From: Weimeria sp002480925
Lineage (GTDB): Bacteria; Bacillota; Clostridia; Lachnospirales; Lachnospiraceae
NCBI RefSeq assembly: GCF_052064335.1
Contig: NZ_JBQHVU010000004.1
Location: 1-64,000, forward strand
Direction: 5' to 3'
DNA length: 64,000 nt
In this document: one piece after another, positions 27,101 through 33,464 of the stretch
Numbering within the stretch: position 1 is the first letter of the stretch
Layout: every line of letters starts with the position of its first letter
Position numbers and translations under genes: made by a program
Notes under the pieces: model-generated
Told to the model about the DNA's origin: nothing
Database searches by the model: none
Seen by the model: the letters and a program-made list of their open reading frames with translations, nothing else

Positions 27101-27865
27101 GAAAAGGAGGTTATTCCAAAACAGAAGTATTCGGTCTCAGAGATCAAGAGGATATCCGATCAGTCCATGGCTGATGATGATTCAGCGGCTATGTTTGAGG
27201 CATCGCCTGGCGATGATAAGGAGGAAGAGAAATTCACTCCGACCCTGCCTTTATTCTTAAGACAGGATCAGAATGAAATGGATAGTATGACAAGAGGAGT
27301 CTTTCGAGGTACAGCAATGCACCGCTTTCTGGAAAAGATGGACTTTTCGATCGAGCCTCTGTCAGAGTCCTTTGACAAACAGATGGCCTATATGCTTGAG
27401 AGGGGATTCCTGACAAGTGACCAGGCAGAGGTCCTTAGCAGAAGCGGCCTTGAGCGCTTCCTTTCATCGGAGCTTGCAGCCAGGATGCAGCAGGCATATA
27501 AGAGAGGAGAGCTATACAGAGAGCAGGCCTTTGTGACAGGAGATACACCGGAATTTTTCTTCGGTGACCTGACAGAGGATACAGACGGAGCCGACACAGA
27601 GGATCAGATAATAATACAGGGAATTATTGATGCATTTTTTGTAGAAAATGGTAAAATAGTTCTGTTGGATTATAAGACGGACAGGGTCAGGTCAGCTTCT
27701 ATGCTTACAGAGAAATATACAAAACAGCTGCAGCTCTATCAGGTAGCTGCTGAAAGAGCAATGGATATGCCTGTATCACAGCTGTATCTTTATTCATTTG
27801 CTCTGGGAAAGCAGATAGCCCTGCCCCGGGTAAAGAGTCTTCTGGGAAAGGAAAAGAAGGAGTAG
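24188..27865 (+). CDS. addA: AddA helicase-nuclease subunit
   Basis: The 1225-residue UvrD-like helicase is fused to a nuclease. Walker A AAAGSGKTA begins at residue 22. Helicase motif II VDEYQDTNE is near 401, motif III GDVKQSIYGFR near 431, motif V IMTIHKSKGLEFP near 785 and motif VI YVALTRAKEK near 858. The C-terminal nuclease has GIIDAFF and LLDYKTD, with Asp1161 and Lys1163. The start overlaps the addB stop (ATGA). AddA is the standard partner in Firmicutes in place of RecBCD; recognition of a Chi site cannot be judged from this. Confidence 0.97.
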   Translation: MKWTKAQQATIDSRDQSLLVTAAAGSGKTAVLVERIIKRLVSKDDPWDIDQFLVVTFTRAAAKEMKERIYSSLDAELRRNPSDRRLGRMREKVYSSDIRTIDSFCKNVVSEYFTRIDLDPDFRFMDQGEGELLKHQVIEEMMREEYAAADPTFLELSDMFSSKGSDDALCEIILGIYDMAQAHAWPDRFYSSLSDSIREVDLSTISECGWMKELVKWIRDFAEETLTVVEKLTRTAQAENDDGLFDTIIGNLSSDRSFFTGLMEAESFQDIHYLCDTYKFPPVGKAQVRKGTEDQKLIADEMKGVRDEYRDFFNKKIKERFLDVPLELIVSDENRKIPYLKKIIELTARFDEAFLSEKKDRKSFEFSDIEHFAVRILINDDGSITDAARDYRRRYREVMVDEYQDTNELNEMILSAVTRDGLDYFMVGDVKQSIYGFRNADPGIIIRKSKEFKREEDSDFRRIDLDKNFRSRATVVDTVNDIFRMVMIEEIGGVEYEKKAWLKLGADYYPPLPDGQDNSTETVILARDDEELDEISDDQTSLEATWTAQRISSLMKGFKVADGNGGMRPIGYSDIAVIMRSTKVNAAKIMDVFNAYGIPAENAAATGYFKAAEVVVTLNYLRIIDNPRQDIPLASVLTSMYVGLSDEDMALIRAAHKERSFYQALLAECSEPKAELSPDARKRLDDFWNELTSLRHLTCDTPVYQIIARLYQDTGYDALVSCLPGGERRRENLMKLFDKAVAFSTTSFSGISSFVSYIEKLNEYKSDEGEADAGGSEDAVRIMTIHKSKGLEFPVVFVIGLGNRFHNSLDPVELDGDQDISMPYIDVAAHKKRETAHLAMLRSKKADRELGESLRVLYVALTRAKEKLILVGSLTEKDKEEYLKKGEELHSDRCTYSELKGSMNYYRVIIPVLKKAGYRIDAPDASGFAANEISSMKEKDRIRDLLCSDGSEDIRDKAIRLYDRFTSPYAFEKEVIPKQKYSVSEIKRISDQSMADDDSAAMFEASPGDDKEEEKFTPTLPLFLRQDQNEMDSMTRGVFRGTAMHRFLEKMDFSIEPLSESFDKQMAYMLERGFLTSDQAEVLSRSGLERFLSSELAARMQQAYKRGELYREQAFVTGDTPEFFFGDLTEDTDGADTEDQIIIQGIIDAFFVENGKIVLLDYKTDRVRSASMLTEKYTKQLQLYQVAAERAMDMPVSQLYLYSFALGKQIALPRVKSLLGKEKKE

Positions 27866-27874
27866 AAAGTCCTT

Positions 27875-28870
27875 ATGACAATAAAGCGGATCATTGCACT
27901 ATTAGCAACGGCATCAATGACCCTTGCAGGTCTTTCAGGGTGCACGGTGGATGGAAAACAGGTGATAGTAACTACAGGAGCCCTTCCGGGAACTGTTTTC
28001 AGTATCGGACGGCTCTCCTGTGACAAAAAGACAGCAAGGGTATATCTGGCAAACTATTACAATATATATGGAAAAACAGGGGATATCTGCCTGTGGGATC
28101 AGGAACTGAATACCGGGCGGCTCGAGAAAAGCATACGAAAGGCAGTTATTGACAGACTCTCTGTTGTTTATGCCTTGAATCTCTATGCATCTGATAATGA
28201 TATAAAGCTAAAAAGGACCGAGGAGGATCTTGTCGACCGGGCAGCAGAGGCATATTATGCCTCTCTTTCCCAGGAAGACAGAAAGACGCTTGATGTCTCT
28301 GAAAAGGATATCAGTAAGATGTATCAGAAAGAGGCCCTTGCTTCAAAGGTATATAAGAAGATAGTTTCAAGAGCTGATGATGAGGTTTCCGATGAGGAGG
28401 CCAGAGTCATGGATGCTGTTCTGATAACACTCGAGTCCGGAGATGATGCAACTGAAGAAAAGGCTATGAAGGAGCTTAAGAACGGGACGGATCCTTCGAT
28501 AGTCGCCAAGGAATACTCTATCGACAAGAAGACTCAGGTCACGATCTGCCGCAGGACATACTCTGATCAGATCTGCGATGCAGCTTTCGCACTCGATGAG
28601 AAAAAATATTCAGAACCAGTGCATACAGCTGACGGTACATATATAATCTACTGCCTGTCAAAGTTTGATCAAAAGAAGTCGGATGAGAACCGTAACAGCA
28701 TTATCGAGAGCCGTAAGAAGAAGATAATGGACTCGATCATAGAAAAACAGAACCAGCAGGACTATTCGTATTTAGATGAAAATGCCTGGAAGGATATTTC
28801 CGATAGGCTGGGACATAAGGTGGCTACGAATAGTTTTTTCAAAACTCTTTCCGATAAGATTAGTTTCTGA
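27875..28870 (+). CDS. PrsA/SurA-like peptidyl-prolyl isomerase lipoprotein
   Basis: The 331-residue exported lipoprotein has a lipobox LSGC with Cys23 as the lipid-modified residue. It has a SurA-like helical N-domain (about 60-175) and a parvulin-like segment (about 180-270): VMDAVLITLESG, AKEYSIDKKT, FALDEKKYSEPV and YIIYCLSKF. Parvulin motifs are degenerate (no clear GDLG-type signature), so isomerase activity may be lost while chaperone function remains. It follows addA by 9 nt with GGAG inside the addA 3' end, so it probably shares the addBA transcript. The AddAB link is likely just operon sharing. Confidence 0.75.
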   Translation: MTIKRIIALLATASMTLAGLSGCTVDGKQVIVTTGALPGTVFSIGRLSCDKKTARVYLANYYNIYGKTGDICLWDQELNTGRLEKSIRKAVIDRLSVVYALNLYASDNDIKLKRTEEDLVDRAAEAYYASLSQEDRKTLDVSEKDISKMYQKEALASKVYKKIVSRADDEVSDEEARVMDAVLITLESGDDATEEKAMKELKNGTDPSIVAKEYSIDKKTQVTICRRTYSDQICDAAFALDEKKYSEPVHTADGTYIIYCLSKFDQKKSDENRNSIIESRKKKIMDSIIEKQNQQDYSYLDENAWKDISDRLGHKVATNSFFKTLSDKISF

Positions 28871-28951
28871 ATCTTTGAGAAGGTTTGAGGCTATGGTTAT
28901 TTTTCACAAAAAAGTTTTAACTAAATCATAAAATTTTATAAAAATAAAACC

Positions 28952-28979
28952 TTGGAAAATAATCAGAATGTAGTATAAT
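28952..28979 (+). promoter_or_regulatory. Promoter of the DUF6465 gene
   Basis: TTGGAA (28952-28957), a 16-nt spacer and TATAAT (28974-28979), preceded by an A/T-rich stretch resembling an UP element. It suggests strong expression of the following small basic protein. Confidence 0.7.
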
Positions 28980-29039
28980 TATAAATATGTAAAAAATTTT
29001 ACAGTGATCAAGGCATTTTGATTGAGAGGAGACGTCGAA

Positions 29040-29585
29040 ATGGCATCCATTAAAACATCGCAGAAGAAGTCTGCTGATCTTTCTACGACTGTCCGTGAGA
29101 TACTTAATCTCAGTGAGGAGACAGGTAAGAAGGCAGCAGATGGTATCAGAAAAGAGGCAGCGAAAGTGAAAGAAGCAACTACAAAGGCAGCCGAGGCTGC
29201 AAAGGCAAGAAAGGCTGAGGAGAAGACACAGGAAACCAAGGATGTGGCTGAGAAAAAGGCTCCTGCAAAGAAGGAGGCTCCTAAGAAGACTACAGCTTCG
29301 AAGGCAGCAGGCGCTGCAAAGAAGACTGCAACAGCAGTTAAGAAGACTGTAGCAGCTGCAAAAGCAAAGGCTGAGGAGAAGGCTGCAGAACCAAAGGTAT
29401 TTATCCAGTTTGCAGGCAACAGCTTCAGTCTCGAGGAGATCCTTGAGGACGCCAGAAAGGATTACACCAAGGGTCGTAAGAAGACCTTCAAGGATATTCA
29501 GATCTATGTGAAGCCGGAGGACGGTAAGGCATATTATGTTGCTGACGGAGATCCGGGAGCAGTCGATCTCAAATATAATGGCTGA
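29040..29585 (+). CDS. Histone H1-like Lys/Ala-rich protein with DUF6465 domain
   Basis: The 181-residue product has three parts: a short polar N-terminus with REILNLSEETG, a long low-complexity Lys/Ala/Glu/Thr tail (about 30-115) with KKAPAKK, PKKTT and AAKKTA repeats like H1 or bacterial HC1 tails, and a folded C-terminal domain (about 118-178) of DUF6465 type with IQFAGNSFSLEEI and YVADGDPG. The start is the ATG at 29040 with GAGGAG about 10 nt upstream; an upstream GTG-like start at 29022 is not needed. A promoter with an A/T-rich upstream region and a perfect terminator make it a single-gene unit. DNA or RNA binding through the tail is inferred; DUF6465 function is unknown. Confidence 0.8.
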   Translation: MASIKTSQKKSADLSTTVREILNLSEETGKKAADGIRKEAAKVKEATTKAAEAAKARKAEEKTQETKDVAEKKAPAKKEAPKKTTASKAAGAAKKTATAVKKTVAAAKAKAEEKAAEPKVFIQFAGNSFSLEEILEDARKDYTKGRKKTFKDIQIYVKPEDGKAYYVADGDPGAVDLKYNG

Positions 29586-29606
29586 TGATTACACATCTTT
29601 CGTCAG

Positions 29607-29632
29607 GGAGCCGGTATATACCGGCTCCTTTT
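29607..29632 (+). terminator. Terminator of the DUF6465 gene
   Basis: GGAGCCGGT (29607-29615) and ACCGGCTCC (29620-29628) form a perfect 9-bp stem with loop ATAT, followed by TTTT. Confidence 0.9.
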
Positions 29633-29745
29633 CATGTTTTATTTCAGTTTTCCATAAATTATCCATAATTAAACACATTTCGCTCACATAACGGTAATAT
29701 AATTTTTTTAACAATTCAACAGATCACTGAATACGGAGGTATCCA

Positions 29746-31365
29746 ATGGAAAAGAAAAAGAAGATGAAAAGGATTATAGTTATCCTTTGCATAGTGGCGG
29801 CGGTGCTTGCCATGCTCATTTCCGGCTCGATAAGGAAGAAAGCCAGGCAGGCCGAAAAGAAGAGCAGCTCGGTCAAGACTGTAAAGGTCACAAAGGGTAC
29901 TATAGCAAATACAGTTACCGCCAGCGGAACCCTTGCAGAGGCAAAGACAGCCGATATAACGATACCTTCGGGGATCACGGTAAAGAAGGTCCTTGTCGAG
30001 GAGGGTGATACGGTAAAAAAGGGCCATGCCCTGGCCAAGGTGGATCTGACATCGGTAAAAGAGCAGATATATTCTGTAAGGAGCTCAATTTCTGATATAA
30101 ATGATTCGCTTAAGTCAATAAAGAGCAAGTCAGGGTCGAAGTACACAGCAGAGCGTGAGATGCTAAAGGCCCAGAAGACTGACCTTTACAAGGCATTAAA
30201 GAGGCTTCTGAAAATAAAAAAGAGCGGGACCATTACCGCTAGCGTGGCAGGAACTATCGATTCAGTTAATGTAAGTGGATCATCGGATGCATCCTCATCC
30301 ACGTCAACAGATAGCTCCGTGACTAATAATTCATCGCTTTCCGGTATCACCGGGACCAGTTCAGATTCTAAAGGGCTTGTTGCAAGTCAGCTTACAGAAA
30401 AGGTAGTGATTTCTGACAGCAGCTCATCTGATGGCAATGCTTGGTCCTCGACAGATGATTCACAGGAGACTTATGATGAGGCAGGTAATACAGACGGGGC
30501 AGAGTATTCATCAGAAAAGCCCTCATCAAAAAAGGATACAGACAGCTCGAAGTCTTCATCCAAAAAGGATAGTGGCAGTAAAGACAGCTCATCCTCTAAA
30601 GAAAAGACCACGACAGGTAGGACTGGAAATCCAGTTGCATCAGGGCTTACAGATTCAAACTTGTCAGCACTTACAGGATCTGCCTCTACAGGCAGCACGA
30701 CATCAGAGGGAAGCGGCTCCTCGTATTCATCATCTGTCTCAGATGTGACATATACTACAGCTTTTACTATTGCTACAGGCGATATGATGGATATCTCGCT
30801 TTCGGTTGATGAGCTTGATATACTAAATATCAAAAAGGGACAGGATGTAAGCGTTGCCTTAGATGCTATCGATGGAGAGACCTTTACCGGTGAGATAACA
30901 AAGGTATCAAAGAAAGGTACAAACAGCGGAGGAAGCACCAAGTATACTGTTACCTGCCAGATAGAAAAGACAGATGATATGCTTGTCGGAATGAACGCGA
31001 CAGCTGTGATAACGATCGATTCGGCCGAGGATGTGCTTACTATTCCTCTTTCTGCAGTTCAGGAGGAGGGAGGAAGCTCCTATGTATATACGACAAATGA
31101 TAATGGGAGTCTGGGCGGTAAGACAAAGATAACGACCGGCCTTTCAAATGACAGCACAGTAGAGATCACAGATGGACTTTCAGAGGGCGATACGGTCTAC
31201 TACAAGGATCTTTCAGGTCAGGAGCTTACAAGCTCACAGAATAATATGTCAAACATGGGAAACAATATGCAGAAAAGCCAGCAGGGCGGCAGAAACGACG
31301 GTCCTTTAGGAGACAATGGAGGCACACCGCCATCAGGCGGTAACGGCGGCCCGGGAGGTAACTAA
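29746..31365 (+). CDS. MacA/HlyD-like periplasmic-adaptor-type efflux protein
   Basis: The 539-residue membrane-anchored adaptor has one N-terminal helix (residues 8-27), a barrel-sandwich start (IANTVTASGTLAEA, VKKVLVEEGDTVKKGHALAKV), a short alpha-hairpin (about 105-155), and then a Ser/Thr/Asp/Lys-rich stretch (about 180-335) splitting the lipoyl-type fold. The beta-barrel (FTGEITKVSKKG, GMNATAVITI) and membrane-proximal part (LTIPLSAVQEEGG) follow. A Gly/Asn/Gln-rich tail ends it. It is the partner of the next two genes, which overlap by single bases. GGAGG lies before the ATG and a TATAAT at 29698-29703 is a possible -10 with a poor -35. The substrate is unknown. Confidence 0.88.
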   Translation: MEKKKKMKRIIVILCIVAAVLAMLISGSIRKKARQAEKKSSSVKTVKVTKGTIANTVTASGTLAEAKTADITIPSGITVKKVLVEEGDTVKKGHALAKVDLTSVKEQIYSVRSSISDINDSLKSIKSKSGSKYTAEREMLKAQKTDLYKALKRLLKIKKSGTITASVAGTIDSVNVSGSSDASSSTSTDSSVTNNSSLSGITGTSSDSKGLVASQLTEKVVISDSSSSDGNAWSSTDDSQETYDEAGNTDGAEYSSEKPSSKKDTDSSKSSSKKDSGSKDSSSSKEKTTTGRTGNPVASGLTDSNLSALTGSASTGSTTSEGSGSSYSSSVSDVTYTTAFTIATGDMMDISLSVDELDILNIKKGQDVSVALDAIDGETFTGEITKVSKKGTNSGGSTKYTVTCQIEKTDDMLVGMNATAVITIDSAEDVLTIPLSAVQEEGGSSYVYTTNDNGSLGGKTKITTGLSNDSTVEITDGLSEGDTVYYKDLSGQELTSSQNNMSNMGNNMQKSQQGGRNDGPLGDNGGTPPSGGNGGPGGN

Positions 31366-32075
31366 TGGATGAAAAAAAGATGATACTGCTTTCCGATGTC
31401 TCGAAGATATACAGGATAGGAGATTCTGTGGTAAAGGCTCTTGACCATGCCAATATGCATGTGAACCGTGGAGAGTTTGTAAGCGTTATAGGGCCGTCAG
31501 GCTCAGGCAAGTCTACGCTTATGAATATTATAGGCTGCCTTGATACTGCAAGCTCAGGGAAATATTATCTGGACGGACAGGAGATAGCAAATTACAGCAG
31601 AAACCAGCTTTCAAGGATCAGGAACAAAAAGATTGGCTTTATCTTTCAGGACTTCAATCTTCTGCCAAAGCTCACGGCCTATGAGAATGTAGAACTTCCT
31701 CTTATCTATCAGGGGCTGTCAGTTCAGAAAAGAAAGGAGCAGACCCAGGAAGCCTTAAACGAGCTGGGTCTCTGGGACAGAAGGGATCATAAGCCATCTG
31801 AGCTTTCCGGAGGACAGCAGCAGAGAGTTGCTATAGCAAGAGCTCTTGCTACAAGACCATCTCTTTTCCTTGCTGATGAGCCTACCGGGAATCTCGATCA
31901 GAAGACCGGAGGCAGGCTTCTGGAGCTTTTCCATAAGTTAAATGAGGAGGGAAATACTATCCTTCTTATCACTCATGACGCAAAGGTCGCAAAGGAGGCC
32001 GGAAGGTCCATAAAGATACTTGACGGACATGTCACTGATGCAAAGGATATAAACGAGATCGAGGAGGTGGTCTGA
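31365..32075 (+). CDS. MacB-type ABC transporter ATPase
   Basis: The 236-residue ATPase has Walker A GPSGSGKS at residues 43-50, Q-loop FQDFNLLPKLTA, signature LSGGQQQRVAIARAL and Walker B LFLADEPTGNLDQK. It belongs to the LolD/MacB group. Its ATG overlaps the adaptor stop by one base (TAATG), and its stop overlaps the permease start the same way (TGATG), so all three are translationally coupled. Confidence 0.95.
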   Translation: MDEKKMILLSDVSKIYRIGDSVVKALDHANMHVNRGEFVSVIGPSGSGKSTLMNIIGCLDTASSGKYYLDGQEIANYSRNQLSRIRNKKIGFIFQDFNLLPKLTAYENVELPLIYQGLSVQKRKEQTQEALNELGLWDRRDHKPSELSGGQQQRVAIARALATRPSLFLADEPTGNLDQKTGGRLLELFHKLNEEGNTILLITHDAKVAKEAGRSIKILDGHVTDAKDINEIEEVV

Positions 32076-33256
32076 TGGTAGGTTCTTCGGTAAAAATGGC
32101 TTTTTCATCGGTTTTCTCCAATAAGATGAGGTCATTTCTCACTATGCTTGGAATAATAATAGGTGTTGTCGCTCTTGTAGTCCTCGTCTCTATAACGACC
32201 TCGGCTACATCTACTATCACAGATACTATCTCATCCATCAGCACGAATTCGATTACAGTTACTATAACGGATGATAAGGACAATCCACTCAAGCTGTCTG
32301 ACCTTACGGACATAAAGGCTCTTTCAGCCGTATCTGCTGTGGCTCCAAGCGCAGTTTCGCAGGCGAATGTTAAGAGCGGAAACGATACAGAGACTATGAG
32401 CCTTACCGGGACCACAGCCTCATATCAGTCTATAAATGGTATAGAGCTTTCGGCAGGCCGTTTTCTCCGTAGTGCGGATGTAGACAATCACTCAAATGTC
32501 GCAGTGATAAATGCAGATGCAGCAAGGGATATACTTGGCGTATATAACAGTTCAGAGGCCATTGGACAGACCATAAGCCTTAATGGAACGCCATATACTG
32601 TTATCGGAGTAGAAAAGCAGTCTGATACAACAGTGACCTTTGGGTCGTCCTATGAGGCCTATATTCCATTTACCTCGCTGGAGAGGCTTTCTACAACTGT
32701 AAGGGATGTGGCAAGCTTTACTGTATCACCGAAGTCGGACCAGCTGTCAGATCAGGCCCAGCAGCAGATAAACGAATATCTGCTAGAGCGTTTCTCAAAC
32801 GATTCAGATGCCTTTACAGTGGTGAATATGAAGGTGATAGCAGACACTCTTGGAAAGGTGACAGGAGTCATGACCCTGATGCTTGGAGGAATAGCTGCGA
32901 TTTCCCTGCTTGTCGGAGGCATAGGCATAATGAACATAATGCTTGTCTCCGTAACAGAGCGTACCAGAGAAATAGGAATAAGAAAGGCGATAGGAGCAAC
33001 CGAGGGAAGCATCATGCTCCAATTTCTGATAGAAGCACTTGTGATATGTCTGATAGGAGCCGTGATAGGACTGGTTATTAGCGGGATAATAATAGCTGCC
33101 ATAAACGGATTCTCGGAATACAGCTTCCGCCTGAACCCAGGAGTGTGTGTAGTCGCTACGGTTTTTTCGGTAGGAATAGGTCTACTGTTCGGTCTTTACC
33201 CAGCAAGAAAGGCAGCCGCAAAGGATCCGATCGAGGCGCTGCATTATGCGGGATAG
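32075..33256 (+). CDS. MacB-type ABC transporter permease
   Basis: The 393-residue permease has one N-terminal helix (about 20-44, MLGIIIGVVALV), an extracytoplasmic MacB core domain (about 50-255) and a C-terminal FtsX block with three helices. Key motifs are GGIGIMNIMLVSVTERTREIG and the RKAIGA segment that contacts the ATPase. The layout with one helix, a large outside domain and three helices is that of MacB/YknZ. With the adaptor and ATPase it forms a mechanotransmission-type exporter for peptides or drugs. It ends just before the CIRCE/terminator element. Confidence 0.93.
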   Translation: MVGSSVKMAFSSVFSNKMRSFLTMLGIIIGVVALVVLVSITTSATSTITDTISSISTNSITVTITDDKDNPLKLSDLTDIKALSAVSAVAPSAVSQANVKSGNDTETMSLTGTTASYQSINGIELSAGRFLRSADVDNHSNVAVINADAARDILGVYNSSEAIGQTISLNGTPYTVIGVEKQSDTTVTFGSSYEAYIPFTSLERLSTTVRDVASFTVSPKSDQLSDQAQQQINEYLLERFSNDSDAFTVVNMKVIADTLGKVTGVMTLMLGGIAAISLLVGGIGIMNIMLVSVTERTREIGIRKAIGATEGSIMLQFLIEALVICLIGAVIGLVISGIIIAAINGFSEYSFRLNPGVCVVATVFSVGIGLLFGLYPARKAAAKDPIEALHYAG

Positions 33257-33269
33257 ATATTAAATTTTG

Positions 33270-33302
33270 TTGGCACTCTAGTTAAAAGAGTGCCAATTTT
33301 TT
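33270..33302 (+). promoter_or_regulatory. CIRCE operator doubling as terminator
   Basis: TTGGCACTC (33270-33278), a 9-nt spacer and GAGTGCCAA (33288-33296). This matches the HrcA-binding CIRCE inverted repeat TTAGCACTC-N9-GAGTGCTAA except for one compensating pair (A-T to G-C). Six T's follow it, so on the RNA level it also has the form of a Rho-independent terminator for the macAB-like operon. It lies 8 nt before the -35 of the htpG promoter, an ideal operator position. Confidence 0.85.
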
Positions 33303-33303
33303 G

Positions 33304-33332
33304 TTGACAAGAGGTAAGGGATGGATTAGAAT
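33304..33332 (+). promoter_or_regulatory. Promoter of htpG
   Basis: TTGACA (33304-33309), a 17-nt spacer and TAGAAT (33327-33332). The transcript would begin near 33339 and carry a leader of about 125 nt. Confidence 0.85.
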
Positions 33333-33337
33333 ATAGA

Positions 33338-33435
33338 TTAGCAGTCAACAAGTGCGTTGGCTAATAAAGGACCTAGAGACCAGGGACCAGGGGCTAGGGA
33401 AAAATAAATATTATATACATACCTCCCTAACCCCT
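33338..33435 (+). promoter_or_regulatory. Structured 5' leader of htpG
   Basis: Two hairpins can form. The first pairs TTAGC (33338-33342) with GCTAA (33360-33364), plus an inner CAAC/GTTG, and begins at the predicted transcript start. The second pairs AGGGGCTAGGGA (33389-33400) with TCCCTAACCCCT (33424-33435), 11 of 12 positions, with an A/T-rich loop. It ends about 11 nt before AAAGGAG of htpG. The leader could protect the mRNA or respond to temperature; function is not shown. Confidence 0.5.
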
Positions 33436-33464
33436 AACAAATATTCAAAGGAGTGACTAAATCA

